Positions 44,294-53,407 of a stretch of 64,000 nucleotides of DNA are shown here, piece after piece. The first letter of the stretch is position 1; every line of letters starts with the position of its first letter. The notes beneath the pieces were generated by a model, which worked only from the letters and a program-made list of their open reading frames with translations, was not told the DNA's origin and searched no databases. This DNA comes from Leptothrix cholodnii SP-6. Lineage in GTDB: Bacteria; Pseudomonadota; Gammaproteobacteria; Burkholderiales; Burkholderiaceae_C. The translations under genes and the position numbers were made by a program. Location of the stretch: assembly GCF_000019785.1 (NCBI RefSeq), contig NC_010524.1, forward strand, positions 2,840,001 through 2,904,000, read 5' to 3'.

Positions 44294-45948
44294 TGGCGCC
44301 GATGCCGCCACGGCACACCGCGCTGCGCCGCGCCCTCGCCCCGTGCGTGCTGGGCCTGCTGATGCTGACCATCGGCGGCGGCGCCTGGGCCCAGCCCACC
44401 GATGAAGACGCTGCGCTGCGCAGCGGGCGAGCGATCTTTCACGACGGCATCAACCGCCAGGGTGGCGACGTGCTCGCGTCGGCGGGCAGCAATGTCGACC
44501 TGCAGGGCACCAAGGTGGCCTGTGCCCGCTGCCACGGCAGCGACGGCACCGGCAACCGCGAAGGCGGCCTGACGGCACCCGCGCTGCTGTGGACGGCACT
44601 CGGACAAGCTCGCCCCGCCAGTCCCGGACTGCTGCCGCGCTCGGCCTACACCGAAACGACGCTGTTGCGCGCCCTGCGCCAGGGGATCGATGCCGACGGA
44701 CGCCCCTTGTCGTCGGCCATGCCGCGATTCACGCTGGCACCGCGCGACGAGGCGGACCTGCTGACCTATCTGCGCGTGCTGGGCAGCGCCGCCGATCGCG
44801 ATCCCGGCATCGCAGATGACGAGATCGTGCTCGGCGGCGTGCTGCCGCTGAGCGGCCCGCAGGCCGACGCGGGCCGGGCAGCAGAGGCGGCGATCCGCGC
44901 CTGCATCGAACAAGGCAACCGCAGCGGCGGCGTGTTCGGCCGGCGCATCACCTGGCAGGCCCTGGACGCGGCCCGGCTGGCGCCGACCGAGATCGCCAAG
45001 CACCTGCAAGCACGGACGCTCGCCGTCATCGCGCCCTGGTGGAATGAACTCGGCAGCAACGAACTCGCTCTGCGACTGCCCGGCGTACCGGTGATCGGCC
45101 CGCTCGGCGCAGCAGCAGAACTCGAGGGCCAGAACGCCATGCTGTTTGCGGTGGTGCCGCAGTTGAGCGACCAGGTGCGGGTGCTGATCGACGCGTTTGC
45201 AGGCGGGGACCTCGATGCCGTGAAGCCGCCGACCGCGACGACACCCAGGATGCGGCGGCTGGCTGTGATCACACCCCCCGGCCCGCACCACCGCAGCGCG
45301 CAGCGGGCCAGCCAGCGCCAAGCCCTGAATCACCCGGAACTGGAGCTCGTGGTCTGGCAACCCATGCTCGGACGCTCGGAGGCGACCCTCAAGCGCGACG
45401 CCGTCTCCTGGCTGGCCCGGCAATCGGTCGATGCGGCCCTGGTCCTGGGTTCGCCCGACTGGATGCACGCGGTTGCCGCGGCGACCGACGCACCGGTCTC
45501 CGCGCCGCAAGACCTTTGGCAGGCGCCGCTCCTCCTGGGCACGTTCAGCGAACTGGGGCGGCGTGTACTCGATTGGCCACAGTCGATGCGCAGTCGCTTG
45601 CGCATGAGTCATGCGCAGCCGACTTCGCCCCCCCCGGATGCGGGGTCCCTGGGACGCTCGCTGGGCGACATCGGCGAGCAGGTGACGCACCCTTCCCTGC
45701 AGGGCGTTGCTTACGCAGCCTCCTGTCTGGCCGTGGAAGGGCTGCGGCGCACCGGGCGTGACGTGAGCCGGCAACGGCTGCGCACGGCCATCGAAGAGAT
45801 CCGCGATTTCCGCACCGGAGTCCTGGGCCCGTTGAGCTACTCACGCTCGAACCACGTCGGCTCCCAGGGCAGCGCCATCGTGCGCGTCACGGCAGACGGC
45901 CGATCACTCGAACCGGTTCGCGCCTGGCGCACACCAGAGGCCTGGTGA
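44293..45948 (+). CDS. Cytochrome c fused to a periplasmic binding-protein domain
   Basis: The 551-residue secreted protein has a signal peptide (about residues 10-34, ending GGAWAQ). A monohaem cytochrome c domain follows, with the haem site Cys77-Ala-Arg-Cys80-His81 and a likely axial Met143 (SSAMPRF). From about residue 175 to the end it matches type 1 periplasmic binding proteins of the Leu/Ile/Val-receptor kind (VLGGVLPLSGPQADAGRAAEAAI, then LAVIAPWWNELG and PVIGPLGAAAELEG). No transporter genes are nearby, so the binding domain may sense or scaffold rather than import. Electron acceptance from the neighbouring oxidase is a reasonable inference. Confidence 0.83.
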   Translation: MAPMPPRHTALRRALAPCVLGLLMLTIGGGAWAQPTDEDAALRSGRAIFHDGINRQGGDVLASAGSNVDLQGTKVACARCHGSDGTGNREGGLTAPALLWTALGQARPASPGLLPRSAYTETTLLRALRQGIDADGRPLSSAMPRFTLAPRDEADLLTYLRVLGSAADRDPGIADDEIVLGGVLPLSGPQADAGRAAEAAIRACIEQGNRSGGVFGRRITWQALDAARLAPTEIAKHLQARTLAVIAPWWNELGSNELALRLPGVPVIGPLGAAAELEGQNAMLFAVVPQLSDQVRVLIDAFAGGDLDAVKPPTATTPRMRRLAVITPPGPHHRSAQRASQRQALNHPELELVVWQPMLGRSEATLKRDAVSWLARQSVDAALVLGSPDWMHAVAAATDAPVSAPQDLWQAPLLLGTFSELGRRVLDWPQSMRSRLRMSHAQPTSPPPDAGSLGRSLGDIGEQVTHPSLQGVAYAASCLAVEGLRRTGRDVSRQRLRTAIEEIRDFRTGVLGPLSYSRSNHVGSQGSAIVRVTADGRSLEPVRAWRTPEAW

Positions 45949-46110
45949 GATTCAGTCTGGTTAACGGCCAGCCCGACCGGGACGGACCCCGAAGTTGCAA
46001 ATACGCACTACATCGGGCGACGGCGTGCCAACTCTGTCACAAGACTTCGGGTGGATTACCGTTAAGCCTTCCTAAATGATGTTTTGCATCAAGAGGCAGA
46101 TGGACACTCC

Positions 46111-46139
46111 GGATTCCTGAAGCAGTTGTTCAGGAATCC
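46111..46139. repeat. 11-bp perfect inverted repeat
   Basis: The arms ggattcctgaa (46111-46121) and ttcaggaatcc (46129-46139) enclose a 7-base loop. It lies 163 bases after the cytochrome gene and lacks a following T-run. It could be an operator, an mRNA 3'-end hairpin or part of an unrecognised RNA. Confidence 0.55.
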
Positions 46140-46353
46140 AAGCTTTCCGATCAATCTGATCAACCAAAAATGAGCCCCGGAAGACGCAGCAGGATCGCGC
46201 CCCGCGTCCGCTCGCGACTGATAGATCGCCCATAAATCATTGATTCGATTGAATTTATTCCAAAAAAATCGAAACAGAAAATCAATGCCACAAGCAACAG
46301 AAAACATCAAGATGCCGTTTACATTTCATAACCCAAGCTGAACAAGACATCCC

Positions 46354-46369
46354 CTTAACTCAGGTTAAG
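46354..46369. promoter_or_regulatory. Dyad cttaac-N4-gttaag
   Basis: This perfect 6-bp inverted repeat with spacer tcag lies about 208 bases before the first paralogous secreted-protein gene. It is a candidate operator, with no recognised regulator family match. Confidence 0.3.
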
Positions 46370-46412
46370 CATCTTGAACTCGAAGCGACATCTGCCCCAC
46401 ACTGCAACCCAG

Positions 46413-46430
46413 ATCAATGAAATTCAACTT
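46413..46430 (+). promoter_or_regulatory. ATCAA direct-repeat motif, copy 2
   Basis: atcaatgaaattcaac differs from the copy at 40852-40867 at one base only and lies 164 bases before the ATG at 46577. Sharing between two otherwise unrelated upstream regions of the same cluster suggests a common regulator. Confidence 0.4.
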
Positions 46431-46576
46431 AAGGCCTGATGCACCTCAAAAACTGTGTGCCGGGCCTTGATTGAAGCCGACACGAATCACCAGACGCTCG
46501 CGTCGTCAGTTGCTCAAGATCTTGGTGACGCCTCGATACCGATCCGCCTGCCTCCTCCGACACTGAAGGAACTCAG

Positions 46577-47989
46577 ATGACCTCTAGGAAGAAACTCGCC
46601 GCAGCCATCGCGCTGATGCTCGGCGCCACCGCCAACCCGCTGATGGCTGCGGTTTGCCAACCGAACTCCGCGACGCCCATCGTCGGCTCGGCCGTCGACA
46701 CCTACAACCCGGCGCAAGGCCTGCTCGGCCACGGCTTCCCGAAGACGCTGACCGACTCCGAAGGCGTGGCGCTGCAGATCTGCACCGACCCCGGCCTGTG
46801 CTTCTTCGACCCGGTCGTGCCCGGCAACGCCTACTCCGAGACCATCGGGTTCGGCGCCGAAGGCTTCTGGTACCTGGCCGAGAGCGCGTTCGCGAGCGCC
46901 AACGCCGACGTGCTGGTGGTGATGGCGGCCGAGGCTGCGTTTGCGGCCGAGGTGCCGAACCCGGCCGAAACCTTCCCGTTCACCCGCCTGCGCATCCGTG
47001 TCACGGTGCCCGAGCCGGGCCTGTACACGGTGATCCATCCGTACGGCCAGAAGACCTACGAGGTGCTGTCGGTCGTCGACGACCGGGGTCGCCCGACCAA
47101 TCGCCAGATCAACGACACCGCCGACATCTCGTTCGCGGGCGCCCCGGGCGGCCTGACCAACACCGGCAACGTGGTCGGCCCCTGGCTGCGCTGGACGCGC
47201 GCTGGCGAAGCCGGCTACCAGGTCGGTGAACTCCCGGCACCGGCCGGTTATCTGGGTGATGGCCCGACCACCCCGCACACCGTGATCGGCAGCCCCTGCG
47301 GCCAGAACTTCGTCAAGCTGATCGCCGGCACGCGCGCCAACGGCACGCCGATCGTCATCGACGCGGCCAACTCCGACGGTGACGGCAATCCGTCCACCCT
47401 GACCAGCAACCTGTTCACCGTGCAGGGCAAGATCGCCCCGAACGAAGCCCTCACGCCGCTGGTGGTGAACAGCGCCTACTACACCCGCCAGGGCGGCAAG
47501 GTCGACGTGCACGCGTTCACGACGGCGCCGACCACGGCCGTGCTTTCGGCCACCGTGGGCGCCCAGTCGGCCACGCTGCTGCGCCGCGACAGCAGCTTCT
47601 ACGCGACGCTGGACTCGGTCGCCACCGACGGCACGGTGCCGGCGCAGCTCACCCTGAACGCGACCAACATCGTCGACGGCGTGGCCATCAGCGCCAACCG
47701 CACAGTGACGGTGAGCCCGGTTCCCGATCTGGTGACGATCACCAAGGCCGACGCGACCTGCACCGCCGACACGAACGGCGCTCGCACCTGCTCGCTCGTC
47801 GTCAACGCCGAGTCCAGCGACAACGGCGCCGTCAAGCCGACGCTGACGGTCACGGCAGGCGGCACCACGGTCAACCTGGCCGACGGCATCGCGACGATCC
47901 CCGGCCTGAGCGCGCTGCCCAGCCGCGTCACCGTCAACTCTTCGGCGACCGGCACGGCTAGCAAGCCGGTGACGATCATCAACCAGTGA
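46577..47989 (+). CDS. Secreted protein of unknown function, paralogue A
   Basis: The 470-residue protein has a signal peptide (residues 1-24, ending LMA) and a good AAGGAA ribosome site. Residues about 25-265 form a domain shared with the next gene: GVALQICTDPGLCFFDPVVPGN, VLVMAAEAAF, FTRLRIRV, GPWLRWT and TPHTVIGSPCGQN. Four cysteines (N-terminal, QIC, CFF and SPC) are conserved between the two and probably form disulfides. The rest is beta-rich and Ig-like, with a further Cys pair (DATCTADTNGARTCS). I do not recognise the family. Its place behind the oxidase cluster suggests a surface or sheath component. Confidence 0.75.
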   Translation: MTSRKKLAAAIALMLGATANPLMAAVCQPNSATPIVGSAVDTYNPAQGLLGHGFPKTLTDSEGVALQICTDPGLCFFDPVVPGNAYSETIGFGAEGFWYLAESAFASANADVLVVMAAEAAFAAEVPNPAETFPFTRLRIRVTVPEPGLYTVIHPYGQKTYEVLSVVDDRGRPTNRQINDTADISFAGAPGGLTNTGNVVGPWLRWTRAGEAGYQVGELPAPAGYLGDGPTTPHTVIGSPCGQNFVKLIAGTRANGTPIVIDAANSDGDGNPSTLTSNLFTVQGKIAPNEALTPLVVNSAYYTRQGGKVDVHAFTTAPTTAVLSATVGAQSATLLRRDSSFYATLDSVATDGTVPAQLTLNATNIVDGVAISANRTVTVSPVPDLVTITKADATCTADTNGARTCSLVVNAESSDNGAVKPTLTVTAGGTTVNLADGIATIPGLSALPSRVTVNSSATGTASKPVTIINQ

Positions 47990-48005
47990 TTGCGAGATTC
48001 TGAAC

Positions 48006-50483
48006 ATGCAACGCAAACTCATCGTGGCCCTGGTGGCCAGTGCACTCGAGCTGTATGCCGCTTCGGTTTCGGCACAGTCCATGACCTGCACCCAGCCGTT
48101 CACGACCGGCCCGCTGAACCCGGTCAACGGTTACGCCGAAACGGTCACCGACATCAACGGCATCTCGCTGCAGATCTGCAAGGATCCGGCGATGTGCTTC
48201 TTCGACCCGGTCGTCACGGGCAACCTGACCTCCGAGCAGGCCGGCACCGGCGGCGAGTCGTTCTGGTGGCTGGCGAACGCCACGCTGGCCAACAACAGCG
48301 GCCTCGACGCCGTGCTGGTGATGGCCGCCGAAGCGACCTACAACACCGAAGATCCGACCCCGGGCGAGCAACTGAGCTTCACCCGCCTGCGCCTGCGCAT
48401 CGACGCGCCGTTCACGGGCGTCTACACGGTCGAGTACCCCTACGGCCGTGAAAGCTTCAACATCGAACTGCTGGACGCCGGCGACGAGATCCGCGAAGTC
48501 TTCGACATCTCGTTCACCCCGAACATGCTGTCGAACACGCCCGCCACCGGCCGTGTCGGCCCGTGGCTGCGCTGGACCGGCAACGACGCACCGGCCGGCT
48601 TCATCGGCGACGGCAACACGCCGCACGCCGTGACCGGCAGCCCTTGCGGCCAGAACTACTTCCGCATCACCGCGGTCGACGTGGACGGCACGCCGCTGCC
48701 CATCGGCGGCTTCGATGCGCAAGGCCAGCCGATCAACGTGGTCGAGACGGATCTGTTCACGGTCCAGGGCCAGCTGTCGGACAACAAGGTCCAGACGCCC
48801 CTGGCATCGGATCGCATCAGCTACGCCCGCACGGCTGGCGGCACGCAGGTCGACGCCTTCGCGGTGTCCGGCGCCGCCACCGGCGTCGAGATGCGCGACT
48901 TCGTGACGACCACCGGCGTCTCCTCGCCCGTGCTGGCCGCCCCGGTCGCCCTGCAGAAGGAAACCAACGGCAGCGCCTTCTCGAAGAGCCAGGGTCTGGT
49001 GAACGCACCGGCCACCCTGCCGGCGGCGATGGAACTGCATGGCAGCGATGCCACCGGCACGACCGACACGACCCGCCTGGTGCGCGCGCTGACCGACTCG
49101 GTCGTGATCAGCCAGGCCGACTACAACCCGCTCACCGGCAAGCTGCTGGTTCTGGCGACCTCGAGCGACAAGGTCGCGAACCCGGCCTTGACGATCGAGG
49201 AATTCGGCGTCGCCACCGGCACCGAACTCGATGTCGGCGGCGTGCCCCCGGCCACCGTGACGGTGCTCTCTGCCGCAGGTGGCAAGGAGACGGTCAAGGT
49301 TCGCGTCACCGTGCCCCAGTCGGTGATCGCCCCCAACGGCGTGGCCGCCAGCCTGCTCACGCCGACCAGCGTGCAGGTCAGCTGGACCGATCGCTCGGAC
49401 AACGAGACCGGCTTCGAAGTCGTCCGCAAGGTCGGCGCCGTCACGACGGTCGTCGGCACGCCTGGCGCAGCCAACGCGGCGGGCAACGAGCTGTCTTTCG
49501 TTGACACGACCGCGCCTGACGACACCCTCGTCAGCTACAGCGTGCGCTCGGTGCTGGGCGCCGAGAAGGCCGAGTCGGCCTTCTCGAACGAAGTGCTGGT
49601 GCCGATCGCGGCTCCGACGCTCAACAGCGTGTCCCCGGTCGCCGGCAACACGTCGACGAACCTGCGGCTGAGCTGGACCGGTTCGGCCAAGGCCGTGTCG
49701 TACAACGTCTACCGCGACAACGCGCTGATCCGCAACGTCACCGGCCTGACGTACGACGACATCGGACTGACGCCCAGCACGACCTACTCGTACCGTGTCG
49801 AAGCCGTCGGCGCCAACAGCAGCACGACGTCGAATTCGATCTCGGGCAGCACCACGGCAGGCAGCCTGCTGAACGCACCGACCAACCTGGCCGTCGTGGC
49901 CGGCGTGACCGCAGCACGTCCGCGCGTGATCTGGGGCGATGCCTCGCAAGGCGAGACCGGCTATCGCGTCAGCCGCGCGGCCGTGAACGTGACAACGCTG
50001 GTGGCAGGCACGGCCACCGTCGCCAACCTGGCCGCGAACACCACGTCGTTCAGCAGCCCCGCACTGACCGCGCAGACGCTCTACCAGTTCACGGTCAACG
50101 CCGTGAACGGCGCCGAAGCCGGTGCGGCCGCCAGCATCTATCACTACCAGGGCAATCTGCCTGTCGCGAGAACCGTGCGCGCGACCGTGCGCAGCACCGG
50201 GGCAGTCGCCAACCGCACGCCGCTGGGTCAGGTCCCGGTGACCTGGCAGGCGCCGGCCACGACCACGGCTGGCTACGCCAACGTGCTGGGCTACGAGGTG
50301 CAGTACTGCGTCGGCGCATCGACCACCTGCACCTGGACCGGCCTGGTGACGAAGACGGGTGTCACCAACGTCAACCACACCTACACCGGCCTGGCGAACA
50401 CGCTGCATTCGTTCCGCGTGCGCAGCATCACCGCGGCAGGTTTCGGCTCGGCCTGGAGCGTCGTCAGCGCCACCCCGCGCTGA
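48006..50483 (+). CDS. Secreted protein of unknown function, paralogue B with fibronectin III repeats
   Basis: The 825-residue protein has a signal peptide (residues 1-23, VSAQ) and the same N-terminal domain as paralogue A (residues about 27-260: GISLQICKDPAMCFFDPVV, VLVMAAEATY, FTRLRLRI, GPWLRWT, TPHAVTGSPCGQN). From about residue 435 come three or four fibronectin type III-like modules, with VQVSWTDRSDNETGFEVVRK, LRLSWTGSAKAVSYNVYRD, PRVIWGDASQGETGYRVSR and VPVTWQAP. It starts 16 bases after paralogue A and ends before a strong terminator. The layout suggests an extracellular adhesive or matrix protein. Molecular function unknown. Confidence 0.77.
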   Translation: MQRKLIVALVASALELYAASVSAQSMTCTQPFTTGPLNPVNGYAETVTDINGISLQICKDPAMCFFDPVVTGNLTSEQAGTGGESFWWLANATLANNSGLDAVLVMAAEATYNTEDPTPGEQLSFTRLRLRIDAPFTGVYTVEYPYGRESFNIELLDAGDEIREVFDISFTPNMLSNTPATGRVGPWLRWTGNDAPAGFIGDGNTPHAVTGSPCGQNYFRITAVDVDGTPLPIGGFDAQGQPINVVETDLFTVQGQLSDNKVQTPLASDRISYARTAGGTQVDAFAVSGAATGVEMRDFVTTTGVSSPVLAAPVALQKETNGSAFSKSQGLVNAPATLPAAMELHGSDATGTTDTTRLVRALTDSVVISQADYNPLTGKLLVLATSSDKVANPALTIEEFGVATGTELDVGGVPPATVTVLSAAGGKETVKVRVTVPQSVIAPNGVAASLLTPTSVQVSWTDRSDNETGFEVVRKVGAVTTVVGTPGAANAAGNELSFVDTTAPDDTLVSYSVRSVLGAEKAESAFSNEVLVPIAAPTLNSVSPVAGNTSTNLRLSWTGSAKAVSYNVYRDNALIRNVTGLTYDDIGLTPSTTYSYRVEAVGANSSTTSNSISGSTTAGSLLNAPTNLAVVAGVTAARPRVIWGDASQGETGYRVSRAAVNVTTLVAGTATVANLAANTTSFSSPALTAQTLYQFTVNAVNGAEAGAAASIYHYQGNLPVARTVRATVRSTGAVANRTPLGQVPVTWQAPATTTAGYANVLGYEVQYCVGASTTCTWTGLVTKTGVTNVNHTYTGLANTLHSFRVRSITAAGFGSAWSVVSATPR

Positions 50484-50500
50484 TCCGACCGGATCTGCAA

Positions 50501-50556
50501 GCCCGGCCAGCCGGCCGGGCCCTCGATCGAACGCGCCCTCGGGCGCGTTTTTCTTT
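50501..50556 (+). terminator. Double hairpin with rho-independent terminator
   Basis: A first 8-bp GC stem (gcccggcc, 50501-50508, with ggccgggc, 50513-50520) is followed by a second stem (aacgcgcc, 50530-50537, with ggcgcgtt, 50542-50549) with a ctcg loop and the T-rich tail tttttcttt. It closes the two-gene secreted-protein unit. Confidence 0.85.
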
Positions 50557-50677
50557 GGCATTGCGCAACCACAAACGCCTCATGCAATCCGCACCACAAC
50601 GTGGCGCAACCCTGCGATGATTCTTCCGTCGGCCCGCTGACGGCCGGCGCGATGACCGATCAATTCAGGAGACCCAG

Positions 50678-51007
50678 ATGAGTTATTGGCCCCATCTCTT
50701 CAACAAGCCCGACCACGCATCGACCAGCAGTCAGGAAGGCCGTCTCGACTGGGAAGACGCCATGCATGCACAGCAACGCTTCTGGAACGAATGGATGGAA
50801 GCAGGGCAGCTGTGGATGTCGTGGTGGGTGTCGACGCTGCCGTCGGTCGGCTGGCCGCCGGCCGGTGTCGTGCTGCCGCCGGTGCCATCAGAACCGGCCA
50901 GCGCCGTGCCGCGCACCGACAGCGGCAAGCCCGCCCCCGACATCGCCGCAGCCACCGACCGGCCGGCGGCACGCAAGCCGCGGGCGCCGGTGGTGCGCCA
51001 CCACTGA
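50678..51007 (+). CDS. Small Trp-rich hypothetical protein
   Basis: The 109-residue protein has an AGGAGA ribosome site 8 bases before the ATG. The N-terminal 60 residues are rich in Trp and aromatic residues (SYWPHLF, RFWNEWMEAGQLWMSWW), and the C-terminal half is a Pro/Ala/Arg-rich tail. No signal peptide. The aromatic amphipathic helix could bind a membrane or polymer-granule surface, but I cannot name a family. It converges with parC with only 2 bases between stop codons. Confidence 0.65.
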   Translation: MSYWPHLFNKPDHASTSSQEGRLDWEDAMHAQQRFWNEWMEAGQLWMSWWVSTLPSVGWPPAGVVLPPVPSEPASAVPRTDSGKPAPDIAAATDRPAARKPRAPVVRHH

Positions 51008-51009
51008 GT

Positions 51010-53334
51010 TCAGGCCGGCAGCATGCGCTGCACGGCCATGCTGCTGGCGAGCGGCTTGCCCTTGCGGGCACGTTTGCCCAGGTGGATCTCGAGCGACGGT
51101 GCGCGCAAGGTGTCTTCGCGCACCTTGCCGCCCCGGCCGGTGCCGACCAGCTTGAGCACGGCGCCGAAGGTTGCCACGGCCGCCAGGGCATCGGCCTCGT
51201 CCAGATCCATCAGCATCAGGCCGCGCCCGCCGTTGGGCTGGCGCTTGAGTTCATCCAGACCGAACACCAGCAAGCGCCCTGAGCTCGACAGGCAGGCGAC
51301 CTGCCGGTGTTCCAGCGCCACCGGCAGCGGCGGCAGGCAGCGCTCGCTCGGCTCCAGCGTCAGGAAGGCCTTGCCGCCCTTCTGACGGCTGATCAGGTCG
51401 CCGATCTGCGCCAGCAGGCCGGTGCCGCCACTGTGCGCCAGCAACAACGGGGTGGACGCCGAACCGGCGATGTAATGCAGGATCTGGCTGCCCGCCTCCA
51501 GTTCGATCAGCGAGGTGATCGGCACGCCGTCGCCGCGTGCGCCCGGCAGGGTGTTGACCGGCACCGAGTAGACCCGCCCGTCGCTGCCCAGCACCACCAG
51601 CGCATCGACGGTGCGGCACTCGAAGGTGCCGTACAGGCCGTCCCCGGCCTTGAACGCGAAGCCCGCCGGATCATGGCCGTGGCCGGTGCGGGCGCGCACC
51701 CAGCCCTTCTGGCTGACCACCAGCGTGACCGGCTCGTCGACCACCTTGACCTCGACGACGGCCCTCTTCTCGGCCTGGATCAGCGTGCGGCGGGCGTCGC
51801 CGTGGGCCTTGGCATCGGCCTCGATCTCGCGGATCAGCAGGCGCCTGAGCGTGCCGGGGTTGGCCAGGATGTCGTCGAGCTTGCCCTGTTCGGTGCGCAA
51901 CTCGGCCAGCTCCTGTTCGATGCGGATCGCCTCCAGCCGCGCCAGCTGGCGCAGGCGGATCTCGAGGATGTCCTCGGCCTGCCGGTCGCTGAGCGCAAAG
52001 CGCGCGATCAGCGCCGCCTTGGGCTCGTCGCTCTCGCGGATGATGCGGATCACCTCGTCGATGTTGAGCAGCACCAGCTGCCGGCCTTCGAGCACGTGCA
52101 TGCGGTCGAGCACGCGCGCCAGGCGGTGCTCGGTGCGCCGGCGCACCGTCGCCTGGCGAAAGCCGATCCACTCGACCAGGATGCGGCGCAGGCTCTTCTG
52201 CGTCGGCCGGCCATCGGCGCCCACCATCGTCAGGTTGATCGGCGCCGAGCATTCGAGGCTGGTGTGCGCCAGCAGGATCGTGATCAGCTCCTGCTGCTCG
52301 ACCGTGCGGCTGCGGGGCTCGAACACCATGCGCACCATCGCGTCCTTGTTCGACTCGTCGCGCACCCCGTCCAGCACCGACAGCAGCAGCGCCTTGTTCT
52401 GCACCTGCTCGGTGCTGAGCGCCTTCTTGCCGGCCTTGATCTTGGGGTTGCTGAGTTCCTCGATCTCTTCGAGCACGCGCTGGGCGCTCGCGCCCGGCGG
52501 CAGTTCGGTCACGACCAGCTGCCACTGACCGCGCGCCAGTTCCTCGATCTTCCAGCGCGCGCGCACCTTGAGCGAGCCGCGGCCGGTGCGATAGGCCTCG
52601 CGGATGTCGGTCTCGCTGCTGATGATCTGGCCGCCGCCCGGGTAGTCGGGCGCGGGCAGCAGCGCGTACAAGTCCTCGTCGGACAGGTGTTCGTCGCGGA
52701 TCAGGGCGACCACGGCCGCCGCCACCTCGCGCAGGTTGTGGCTCGGCACCTCGGTGGCCAGGCCGACGGCAATGCCCGACGCACCGTTGAGCAGCACGAA
52801 CGGCAGCCGTGCCGGCAGCAGGGCGGGCTCTTCGGTCGAGCCGTCGTAGTTGGGCACGAAGTCGATCGTGCCCTCGTCGATCTCGTCGAGCAGCAGGCGC
52901 GCGATCGGCGCCAGCCGGGCTTCGGTGTAGCGCATCGCAGCGGCGCCATCGCCGTCGCGCGAGCCGAAATTGCCCTGACCGTCGACCAGCGGATAGCGCT
53001 GGCTGAAGTCCTGCGCCATGCGCACCAGGGCGTCGTAGGCAGCGGTGTCGCCATGCGGGTGATAACGGCCGAGCACGTCACCCACCACCCGCGCGCACTT
53101 GACCGGCTTGGCGCCACCGGCGCCGGCAAAGGCCAGGCCCATGCGCTGCATCGAATAGAGGATGCGCCGCTGTACCGGCTTCTGGCCGTCGCAGACATCC
53201 GGCAAGGCGCGGCCCTTGACGACACTGAGCGCGTATTCGAGGTAGGCCCGCTCGGCGTAGTGCGCCAGCGTCAACGCATCGCCGCCGTCGTCACCGGGCG
53301 GCAGCGTCGAGAAATCGTTCGGGTTGGGGTCCAT
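51010..53334 (-). CDS. parC: DNA topoisomerase IV subunit A
   Basis: The 774-residue protein has the GyrA/ParC breakage-reunion domain: [28 protein letters not shown] and the catalytic Tyr136 in [10 protein letters not shown]. The QRDR positions equivalent to E. coli ParC Ser80 and Glu84 are Thr97 and Asp101. A shortened C-terminal beta-propeller follows (about residues 500-760). Length favours ParC over GyrA (about 850-880). It decatenates daughter chromosomes with ParE, encoded 1.9 kb upstream on the same strand. Confidence 0.93.
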   Translation of the reverse strand: MDPNPNDFSTLPPGDDGGDALTLAHYAERAYLEYALSVVKGRALPDVCDGQKPVQRRILYSMQRMGLAFAGAGGAKPVKCARVVGDVLGRYHPHGDTAAYDALVRMAQDFSQRYPLVDGQGNFGSRDGDGAAAMRYTEARLAPIARLLLDEIDEGTIDFVPNYDGSTEEPALLPARLPFVLLNGASGIAVGLATEVPSHNLREVAAAVVALIRDEHLSDEDLYALLPAPDYPGGGQIISSETDIREAYRTGRGSLKVRARWKIEELARGQWQLVVTELPPGASAQRVLEEIEELSNPKIKAGKKALSTEQVQNKALLLSVLDGVRDESNKDAMVRMVFEPRSRTVEQQELITILLAHTSLECSAPINLTMVGADGRPTQKSLRRILVEWIGFRQATVRRRTEHRLARVLDRMHVLEGRQLVLLNIDEVIRIIRESDEPKAALIARFALSDRQAEDILEIRLRQLARLEAIRIEQELAELRTEQGKLDDILANPGTLRRLLIREIEADAKAHGDARRTLIQAEKRAVVEVKVVDEPVTLVVSQKGWVRARTGHGHDPAGFAFKAGDGLYGTFECRTVDALVVLGSDGRVYSVPVNTLPGARGDGVPITSLIELEAGSQILHYIAGSASTPLLLAHSGGTGLLAQIGDLISRQKGGKAFLTLEPSERCLPPLPVALEHRQVACLSSSGRLLVFGLDELKRQPNGGRGLMLMDLDEADALAAVATFGAVLKLVGTGRGGKVREDTLRAPSLEIHLGKRARKGKPLASSMAVQRMLPA

Positions 53335-53407
53335 CGTCGCGCTTGTGCAGCCTTGCTGCGGCGCAACAAGGCCTGTCTTGAGAGGCGGCGGATGTTATCC
53401 GACCGGC

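Larger units (their letters stand above)
45949..46576. other. 628-base AT-rich non-coding region with several dyads
   Basis: This region has no credible gene and is markedly AT-rich, especially 46210-46440. It contains a 5-bp dyad tgatg/catca (46077-46091), an 11-bp hairpin (46111-46139), an ATCAA pair (46150-46164), a cttaac/gttaag dyad (46354-46369), the second copy of the shared 16-base motif (46413-46428) and an imperfect long stem aaggcc/ggcctt (46431-46468). It must carry the promoter of the secreted-protein pair. It could also hide a small RNA. I cannot assign a transcription start. Confidence 0.6.

Noticed and set aside
46089..46310. 73-codon minus-strand frame in the AT-rich gap
   Set aside because: No ribosome site, no family features, and it overlaps the 11-bp hairpin. 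More likely chance in AT-rich DNA.
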